Translations under genes and position numbers: made by a program
Notes under the pieces: model-generated
Told to the model about the DNA's origin: nothing
The model's database searches: none
Seen by the model: only the letters and a program-made list of their open reading frames with translations
IMG/VR virus record: IMGVR_UViG_3300037322_000098
Coordinates: 1 to 27,974 of that record
Reading direction: 5' to 3' (one strand)
DNA: 27,974 nucleotides
From: a virus
Shown: one piece after another, positions 22,548 through 27,974 of the stretch
Position numbering within the stretch: the stretch's first letter is position 1
Layout: every line of letters starts with the position of its first letter

Positions 22548-24593
22548 TCAACCTCCCGATGCCGCGTGAGTACCTTGAGCAAAAAACGATGCCATCGAGA
22601 TTCGTCCGTTTACGTCCCGGATAAAGCACACGATAGTGCCTGCGTTCGTCAAGCCGTCCCCTGTCCCAATGACTGTGACGGTTTGCGTGTTGGCGTCGGT
22701 CAGGTAAAGTCTGGCGTTAGGCCCCGCTGCAACAATTGCCCACTGATAGGTGTACGGACTGTTGCCGCCAGACGCTGTTACGGTGCGAGAGCCATAGGTT
22801 TGTGGGGTTCCAAAACCCACCGAAACAATCAGACTGCCTCCCGCGACAGATGCGCTGTAGGCGTTCAGCGTCACCCCGTTGATGGTCGGGTTGGTCATGG
22901 TTATCAAGCCAGCGACAACCTGAAACCCCGGCGCGTAAATGTTGCCGTTGGCCTCTACCTGAAAATACTGACCGTTGTTGAAGTTGCCGAGCAACAGGCC
23001 ATTCGGCCCAAGGTACGAGCCAATCTGCCCGGACGCAGGCCAGACGTAGCCGGTGAAGCCGCCCGTGGTGAACTGACCGCCCGATACGTTGCCCGCAAAG
23101 GTGCCGGTTGCAGCAGACAGCGAGCCTGCAAAGGTGCCTGTCGCAGCATTCAGCGCCCCAGAGATGTTCAGATTAAACCCATCCCACGTCAGCTGGTTGC
23201 CCGCGCTGTTGCCCAGCGAGAAGGTGCCGTTGCTGCCCAGGAAAAAGCCGCTTCCGGTGTTGAATGCCGTCTGCCCCGCGCGCACCGCGTTCGCTGCAAT
23301 CGTGATCCCGCCGATCTGTCCGGCAGTGGCGAACACCGTGCCGCGCACCACCACCTGGGAAAACTCAGCCGTGCCGTCGCCGTTGATGCGCCAGCCAGCA
23401 GACCCAGGGATGTAGCCGGTCGCCTGAATGAACTGGCCCACCGCAATCGAGCCTGTTGTGATCTTGCCTGCGCTGACGTTGGCAATCTTGGCGTCATCAA
23501 TCACGGCGGTGCCGATCTGCCCGCGTGTGGCCACCAGCCGGGCAAAGAAGGCGTTCTCGGCGTAGATGCCGGGGGATACCACTTCCCCGTTGATCGTCTC
23601 GGGCACCACCTGAACAACGAACGGCAGGGCTTGGGGTGTTGTGCTCCAGATCGTCCCAGACCAGAACCGGCGTACTGCCGGGTTGACGCTGGTGTCCAAC
23701 CACACCATGCCCCGGTAGCGGTTCACGGTTGGGGCGACTGCCTGCACGATGGCTGGCGGTGCAACAAAGAACTGCCCTGCTTGGATGCCGAAAGCGCTGG
23801 TGGGCGCGGCGTTGTTGGAAGTGCTGGCCAGCCCGTAGCCGCTCACCAGTCCGGCCACATCGGTCTTCACGGTGAACTGAGCGTAGAGTTCGCCGGTTTG
23901 CGTGGCGCGCGTCATGGATTCGGTTTGGATGGCTGCTGCGTTGGCGTCCAGCGTGGCTGACAGCGAAACAGAAAGCTCGGTCGCTGTGATCTGACCGGCC
24001 AGCGTTTGCAGCAGAAACGGCACATCGGGCGCTGTGGTGGCCTCAACACCGTTGGTGCCGCCCGCAGGTGACACCGACTCAACACCGTCGTTGGAGAGCC
24101 ACTTGATCCAGATTTTCCAGCGCATGCCGGGGTTGGTCGGGTAGGCGCCAATCGTGCCGGGGAAGCGAAACAGTTCTACCGCGTTCGAGAAGGTGGGCTC
24201 GGGCGCGGGGGCAGTCCACGTCACCCCGTACACCACGGTCAGGTTGTGCCGGCCGCCTTGCAGGTACACCGGCTGGTCGCACTCGACGTAGAGGTAGGAC
24301 ACGCCCGGCGTGACAGCAAGACCCGTTGGCGTTGGCGGCGGCGTCAGGTCCGGCCCTCTCTCACCCCCAGGTGGGACTGCCGGCCCGCCTGGGCCTGTGG
24401 CTCCACCTGATGGTGTACCGTCTGCATTGAGCAAGCCCACGGCGCGGGCGGTTCGCAGGGTCAGCGCCGTGTCCAGCGGGTTGCCCCGGTAGCCCCGGAA
24501 TGTCTGCAAGGTCTCCCGCACGGAGGCGATCACCGCCGACAGGTTGCTGTTGTCGCGGTTGAGTTCGGGAATGTCCTTGAGGCGGTCGGTCAT
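22548..24593 (-). CDS. Tail tip / host-specificity protein with gpJ-like DUF1983 module
   Basis: A 681-residue protein; the ATG at 24593 overlaps the previous stop, and an open frame further upstream to 24794 is a shadow. The N-terminal 50 residues are helical, followed by a Gly/Pro linker (about 60-90). An FN3/Ig-like region follows (about 90-200). Around residues 215-300 the sequence FTVKTDVAGLVSGYGLAS...FGIQAGQFFVAPP matches the DUF1983 module of lambda gpJ-type tail tip proteins. The next 100 residues (IDDAKIANVSAGKITTGS, GSAGWRING, FSQVVVRGT) are the usual gpJ C-terminal beta extension. Two near-identical 9-residue units (AATGTFAGS/AATGTFAGN) precede a C-terminal Ig/PKD-like domain (SPYTYQW, DVNGRISMASF). 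It probably contacts the receptor at the tail end. The Shine-Dalgarno of the next gene is embedded in its last codons. Confidence 0.85.
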   Translation of the reverse strand: MTDRLKDIPELNRDNSNLSAVIASVRETLQTFRGYRGNPLDTALTLRTARAVGLLNADGTPSGGATGPGGPAVPPGGERGPDLTPPPTPTGLAVTPGVSYLYVECDQPVYLQGGRHNLTVVYGVTWTAPAPEPTFSNAVELFRFPGTIGAYPTNPGMRWKIWIKWLSNDGVESVSPAGGTNGVEATTAPDVPFLLQTLAGQITATELSVSLSATLDANAAAIQTESMTRATQTGELYAQFTVKTDVAGLVSGYGLASTSNNAAPTSAFGIQAGQFFVAPPAIVQAVAPTVNRYRGMVWLDTSVNPAVRRFWSGTIWSTTPQALPFVVQVVPETINGEVVSPGIYAENAFFARLVATRGQIGTAVIDDAKIANVSAGKITTGSIAVGQFIQATGYIPGSAGWRINGDGTAEFSQVVVRGTVFATAGQIGGITIAANAVRAGQTAFNTGSGFFLGSNGTFSLGNSAGNQLTWDGFNLNISGALNAATGTFAGSLSAATGTFAGNVSGGQFTTGGFTGYVWPASGQIGSYLGPNGLLLGNFNNGQYFQVEANGNIYAPGFQVVAGLITMTNPTINGVTLNAYSASVAGGSLIVSVGFGTPQTYGSRTVTASGGNSPYTYQWAIVAAGPNARLYLTDANTQTVTVIGTGDGLTNAGTIVCFIRDVNGRISMASFFAQGTHAASGG

Positions 24594-26203
24594 GCTGTCA
24601 GGTCGCGCAGGTTGTCGGTCAGGATCAGCCCGGTCACATCGTTGACCGTCTCCACCTCGATCTGGTAGTTCTCGGCCAAGTAGCCCGGTGGGAACCAGAA
24701 GGGCTCGTCGTCGATCACGACACGCACCTCTGGCGGCTGATCGTCGGCAAAAAGAGTGACGGTGCAGGGGTACACGTCTGCGATCACCTTGCACACGCTC
24801 ATGTTGAGCGGGTAGGGCTGGCGAAACACCTTGGTGCGGTGCTGCGCGGTCATGGTGGTCGTCCCGCCGTTCCAGCGCCGGATGTTGGTGCCCTCCAGCA
24901 CATACAACTCTTCCTCCAGGGCGTCAAAGTGCACCGCGCTGTAGCCACCGGTCAGGAAGTAGATGCCCGCGTCAGGCTGCATCGGGTCGAGCATGAAACC
25001 CCTCAAACCGTCGATGCCTTCGTAGAAGCCCATGTACTTGCCGTTGAACTGACCCGCCACGATGGAGGACGGATTGAGGGCCTTCCAGTCATCCAGCAAC
25101 ATCAGGCCTTCGGTCAGCAAGCGAGGCGCGCCGTTGGTGCCCACGTAGGCCAGCCCGTCAGCCGTGGCCCAGCAAGCGCCGTGCCCGAATGCCACCACGG
25201 AGCGCTCGGACACGCACGCGGCGATGAACTCCACCGGCACATCGTCCATGGCCTCGGGCGCGCTGCCGTTGACCATGCGCGGGCGCCCGGTGGTGAGGAT
25301 CAGCAGGTTCTTTTGGAACACCGCCAGGGCAATCGGCGTGTCCATGCACAGGGTCTCGTAGGCAGCAGGCCACGCATGGGGCTTGAACTGCTCGCAGTAG
25401 CGCACCGAGTTGCCGGTGATGCCCGCCATCATGCCGTTCCACAGGCCCGTCAGGTGCTTGAGGTCGGCCGGTGGCATGGCGTACAACTGCGAGTCGAGCA
25501 CGTCCGTTCCCAGCGCGCGGGCGTCATCGGTGGTGCTGGTGGCAACCGTTATGTCGCGCAGGAAGAAGAACTCGGCGCCCGTCGCACCAGACTGCGTGCG
25601 CCACACCCGAATGCGGTTGATGCCGCGAGCGTTGCCACCGCCCGAAGGTGGGGCGGCAAGACCGCTGATGTCCAGCAGCGCGCCGGGCTTGCATGTGACG
25701 GCCACGCTGACCTGAGCCGGGCCAACCTCGTCCCAGTCGCTCACGTAGGCGTATGCGTAAAAGCGCGTCTCATCATCGCCTGTGCCGGGCGTGGTCTCGA
25801 CGACACTGGGCAGGGACATTGGCTGAGGGATGCCAAGGTCTCGGAAAGCGGTAGGGAAGGGCTCCCCGGCGAGCGCCAGGATGTTGTCCGTGACCTTCGG
25901 CGCGCCCGAGCCGGTGAAGTAGGTCCGCTTGGTGGTGCCGGTGGCGTTGAAGCTGTTGACCACGTGCACCACCGTGCTCCACTTGAGCCAGTAGACCGTA
26001 TCGGTTCGTGCGTCTCGCTTCAGGATGGCCATGGTCTGCGTGGACGCTGGCGCGGTTGCCACGGTCAGCGGCTCGCGCCAGGGGCGCAGATCGCCCCGGT
26101 CTGGCCAGTGGTTGAGCGACCTCACGCCCACATTGGCCGACAGCAGCTTGGGGCGCAGCGCAAGGTTGGCGCCAAAGAAGGGGCCCAGGCGAATCACGGC
26201 CAT
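24590..26203 (-). CDS. Large beta-rich tail protein, possibly tail nozzle
   Basis: A 537-residue protein. I chose the ATG at 26203 (MAVIRLGPFFGAN) because it lies one base after the previous stop; an open frame extending to 26566 upstream is a shadow of the preceding gene. The sequence is almost all short beta strands with repeated aromatic and Gly-Asp turns. Examples are VYWLKWSTVVHVV, RFYAYAYVSDWDEVGPAQ, AVFQKNLLILTTG and IYFLTGGYSAVHF, consistent with a beta-propeller or multi-sheet fold like the tubular tail/nozzle proteins of podoviruses (T7 gp12 role). The C-terminus (EPFWFPPGYLAENYQIEVE) resembles ends of such proteins. Its TGA overlaps the ATG of the next gene by four bases (ATGA). 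The tail role is well supported by context; 'nozzle' is inference. Confidence 0.8.
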   Translation of the reverse strand: MAVIRLGPFFGANLALRPKLLSANVGVRSLNHWPDRGDLRPWREPLTVATAPASTQTMAILKRDARTDTVYWLKWSTVVHVVNSFNATGTTKRTYFTGSGAPKVTDNILALAGEPFPTAFRDLGIPQPMSLPSVVETTPGTGDDETRFYAYAYVSDWDEVGPAQVSVAVTCKPGALLDISGLAAPPSGGGNARGINRIRVWRTQSGATGAEFFFLRDITVATSTTDDARALGTDVLDSQLYAMPPADLKHLTGLWNGMMAGITGNSVRYCEQFKPHAWPAAYETLCMDTPIALAVFQKNLLILTTGRPRMVNGSAPEAMDDVPVEFIAACVSERSVVAFGHGACWATADGLAYVGTNGAPRLLTEGLMLLDDWKALNPSSIVAGQFNGKYMGFYEGIDGLRGFMLDPMQPDAGIYFLTGGYSAVHFDALEEELYVLEGTNIRRWNGGTTTMTAQHRTKVFRQPYPLNMSVCKVIADVYPCTVTLFADDQPPEVRVVIDDEPFWFPPGYLAENYQIEVETVNDVTGLILTDNLRDLTA

Positions 26204-26204
26204 G

Positions 26205-26810
26205 TCAGAACCACACCTTGGCGGTGCGCCCCGGTGCGCGCGCAAACCCGCGCAGCGCATCGGCTGCAGCGCTGGTCTTGCACAGCTCCCACGCGGTCTT
26301 TGCCACGATGGCACCGGCCGGGTCGCTGTAGGACTTATCCTTCGCGGTGAGGATCGTGGACAGCGCGCCGTCCGCAATGCCGTCGAGGTAGCGGCCAAAG
26401 GAGTCGGGCACTCTGGTGGCTGTGATGGACGGGGCCACCACGCTGTATGTGACCAGCTCCACGCCATCGGCTTGCGCCGGGTTGACCACAAAGCCGGTGA
26501 ACGTGCCGAAGGCAAACCGCTGGCCGCTTTGCTGATCCAACAGTGCTCGGCCTTTGTCGGCCGCAATCAAATCGACAGGCCAGCCGCCCACCTTGACACT
26601 CAGAAGTTGCAGCACCTGCTGGCCGGAATCCTGTTCGTATTCGTACTCGGTCTCGTCAATCGAGGCGTCAATGGTGTCTTGCGTCTCGCGCCAGATCATC
26701 GACTCGCGGCACAACTCGATGATGGCCTTGCGAATGTGCTGCAAGGCCACCGACTCAGGGCAGCCGGTGGCGCGCGGCAAGACGTAGGGGAGCCAGTCGT
26801 CTAAGGTCAC
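26205..26810 (-). CDS. Phage neck/tail adaptor protein
   Basis: A 201-residue protein starting at a GTG that overlaps the previous stop (GTGA). It has the layout of a widespread, mostly unnamed class of phage neck proteins. An N-terminal helix (ALQHIRKAIIELCRES) is followed by W-R-E-T-Q and beta strands around residues 40-130. A helical C-terminal block then contains the recurring signature IADGALS-ILT...SDP, and the protein ends in an Arg-rich tail (ARAPGRTAKVWF). Its length is close to that of T7 gp11 (tail tubular protein A, about 196 residues). It lies between a DUF6682 adaptor and a large tail protein, which fits an adaptor ring. No direct homology to gp11 can be shown by eye. One base separates its TGA from the next ATG. 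Confidence 0.8.
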   Translation of the reverse strand: MTLDDWLPYVLPRATGCPESVALQHIRKAIIELCRESMIWRETQDTIDASIDETEYEYEQDSGQQVLQLLSVKVGGWPVDLIAADKGRALLDQQSGQRFAFGTFTGFVVNPAQADGVELVTYSVVAPSITATRVPDSFGRYLDGIADGALSTILTAKDKSYSDPAGAIVAKTAWELCKTSAAADALRGFARAPGRTAKVWF

Positions 26811-27610
26811 GATGCGGCCCCCGGCATTGATGGCGAGAACGGCAGGTGCTTCAGGTTCGGGTTGTAGCCCATGATGGCAATGGCCTTGGAGTTGATGGAA
26901 CTGTTGAACAGACCCGCGTAGGTCTCAGCACTCATGCCGGTGGACAGGCTGTACTGCGCGTTTTTCATCAAGAGGCGCGCGCACACGTAGTTCACGAGGT
27001 CATCGACGTATTCGTCGTGCACGTCAATCGGGAACGGGTTGGTGCCTGCTGCGGCGTACAACTCCGAGCCGGGCGCGCCCGTGTTCGGGATGGCCAGGGG
27101 CGAGGCCACATAGGCCACGCGAACCCACACCTGCGTGGTCGGGTGAACGCCCGGCGTCACGTGGAAGTGGCGCGGCAGTCGCGGGTCGAACAGATAGCTG
27201 CGGACCTCGGTGCCAACGCTCATGTGCCAGTTCGGGCTGATCGTGTCCATCAGTTCGCGCCCCTCGGTGTTGGATCGGATGGCGCGCCCCGGCGTGAGGC
27301 CGGCTACGCCCATGTTGCACACCACGTCGATCAGCAGAGAGCCGATCACGGGGGAGGTTGGCACGGAGCCGTCTCCAGGCCTGCAAAACGCGGCCGGGAT
27401 GTTCTCCACCGACTGCAAGGTGCCGGGCACAAGCCTCACGGCGTCCAGGCGCGAGCACGCAGCAGGCAGGTACTTGCTGATGGCGCGCTGGGCGTCCTCC
27501 AGAAAGTCCACCATTTCGCGCTCGGGCATGCGCGCGAACTGCGGCCTTGTGTCCTGCATCAAGGCGCTCACGCGCCGCAGAACTTCCCTGACCGTGATGG
27601 TGCCGGGCAT
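26807..27610 (-). CDS. Head-tail adaptor-like protein, DUF6682 family
   Basis: A 267-residue protein starting at ATG 27610. The N-terminal pattern (VREVLRRVSALMQDTRPQF, then a Glu/Asp-rich helix ending DAQRAISKY) and the later VVCNMG...TPGRAIR and FDPRLPRHFHVTPG motifs match my recollection of the DUF6682 family. That family is found beside portal and tail genes of short-tailed phages and is thought to be a neck/adaptor protein. The C-terminal third is helical (DEYVDDLVNYVCARLLMKNA), as expected for a connector ring subunit. The stop overlaps the GTG start of the next gene by four bases (GTGA), which indicates translational coupling. Upstream there is only a weak ribosome binding site (GGGTAAAG). 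The family match is reasonably firm; the precise place in the virion is inferred. Confidence 0.85.
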   Translation of the reverse strand: MPGTITVREVLRRVSALMQDTRPQFARMPEREMVDFLEDAQRAISKYLPAACSRLDAVRLVPGTLQSVENIPAAFCRPGDGSVPTSPVIGSLLIDVVCNMGVAGLTPGRAIRSNTEGRELMDTISPNWHMSVGTEVRSYLFDPRLPRHFHVTPGVHPTTQVWVRVAYVASPLAIPNTGAPGSELYAAAGTNPFPIDVHDEYVDDLVNYVCARLLMKNAQYSLSTGMSAETYAGLFNSSINSKAIAIMGYNPNLKHLPFSPSMPGAAS

Positions 27611-27621
27611 GCTTTACCCGA

Positions 27622-27974
27622 TCAGGCGGCAGTCGCCGTGAGTGCCTTGACGATGGCGCGGCGAATGGTGTCGCCCTTGGCCGCGTGGTGCACGGTGATC
27701 TTGTTGGCCAGCGCGAACTCGCGCAGCGAGGCGTCATCCAGCGTCGTCAGGTCCAGGGTGGCGCCCTCCGGCCCACGCAAAATGAAGTCTGCCATCGGGT
27801 CCGAAGTGGAAGAACTTCCACTCTCGACCAGCGTTTCAGCAGGCGCTTGCGCGCCCAGCACAGCCTGAGAGATTGCCTCAGCCTCAAACACCGGCATGAC
27901 AATGGGTGGAACCACCGAAGCGTCTTCCACCCTGTCGTCAATCCTGCTGTACGTGCGAAACGCGCTCGGGGTGC
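27622..27974 (-). CDS. C-terminal part of a phage structural protein with SAP/HeH-like domain (5' partial)
   Basis: The frame is open to the right edge of the window, so the start lies outside; about 116 residues are visible and a GTG at 27930 is only an internal valine candidate. The first visible residues (TPSAFRTYSRIDDR) lead into an Ala/Val/Glu-rich stretch. The last 40 or so residues (DDASLREFALANKI...IRRAIVKAL) have the helix-extended loop-helix pattern of small SAP/LEM/HeH-like domains, which are common in phage proteins encoded just before the head-tail adaptors. The TGA stop lies 11 bases before the ATG of the DUF6682-like adaptor, so the two are probably co-transcribed. Function is not recognised; a head-proximal accessory or connector role is inferred from position only. 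The HeH-like assignment is by eye. Confidence 0.7.
   Translation of the reverse strand, partial: TPSAFRTYSRIDDRVEDASVVPPIVMPVFEAEAISQAVLGAQAPAETLVESGSSSTSDPMADFILRGPEGATLDLTTLDDASLREFALANKITVHHAAKGDTIRRAIVKALTATAA

Noticed and set aside
22566-23960. A 464-codon plus-strand frame opposite the tail-tip gene
   Set aside because: Basic, Cys/Arg-rich peptide typical of a shadow frame; the minus-strand DUF1983 gene is clear.
24839-26350. A 503-codon plus-strand frame across the tail nozzle-like gene
   Set aside because: Same antisense effect; the minus-strand gene has coherent beta structure and coupled junctions with its neighbours.
24590-26566. Longer starts for the nozzle-like gene (26566), tail-tip gene (24794) and the 547-residue gene (20342)
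   Set aside because: The extra N-terminal residues are Arg/Pro-rich translations of the preceding genes. ATG codons at 26203, 24593 and 20090 fit the 1-4 base junctions seen throughout.
1-27974. tRNA genes, CRISPR arrays, insertion sequences, integrase or attachment sites
   Set aside because: None could be recognised; the window is almost entirely filled by one strand of coding sequence.

Overview
This 27,974-base window is a contiguous stretch of a tailed-phage or prophage genome. It is GC-rich, and its codon preferences and protein flavour fit a phage of a beta-proteobacterium (Burkholderiales, perhaps a Comamonadaceae host). No host gene, integrase, tRNA, IS element or CRISPR array is visible, so I cannot say whether it is a free phage or a prophage. 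All 16 main genes lie on the minus strand and are read from the right edge to the left. They are packed with 1-14 base overlaps or gaps under about 10 bases. The only larger gaps are 49 bases (21958-22006) and 120 bases (5846-5965). Gene content and order resemble the short-tailed Bcep22/BPP-1-type phages, which as I recall also carry a giant DarB-like protein; that comparison is from memory.

Right part (27974 to 22007): connector and tail. It starts with the C-terminal end of a protein with a small SAP/HeH-like helical domain, then a DUF6682-type adaptor, a second neck/adaptor protein, a 537-residue beta-rich tail (nozzle-like) protein, a 681-residue tail-tip protein with a lambda-gpJ-like DUF1983 module, and a DUF4376 protein.

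Middle part (21957 to 5966): a probable DNA-ejection module. It holds a GNAT-fold protein, a helical protein ending in an S74-type intramolecular chaperone domain, a 547-residue helical/Pro-rich protein, a 4,119-residue polyvalent protein, and a 38-residue membrane protein. The giant protein combines a hydrophobic N-terminus, an N6-adenine-methyltransferase-like domain, a Strawberry-notch/DarB-type SF2 helicase, a zincin-like motif and a PLxRFG/LPD-type C-terminus. A near-identical intergenic element of about 30 bases sits at each end of this module.

Left part (5845 to 1): receptor-binding and fibre genes. These are a 125-residue beta protein, a 792-residue protein with a YetA/PcRGLX-like RIFT-barrel N-terminus (candidate glycan depolymerase), a lectin/FN3-like adhesin, a FN3 protein with four tandem repeats and a BppU-like end, a small protein with a collagen-like hinge and a YD-repeat-like tail, and the start of one more tail protein.

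The most unusual observation is a gene inside a gene. At 14004-14369, within a disordered linker of the giant protein, the +1 frame encodes a 121-residue, well-structured-looking protein. It has its own Shine-Dalgarno sequence and much better third-position GC than the giant's own frame. A second, weaker candidate of the same kind lies at 8949-9293. Suggested mechanism (inference): the giant protein is injected with the DNA and shields it from restriction by methylation/helicase action, while the nested product acts on or with it.
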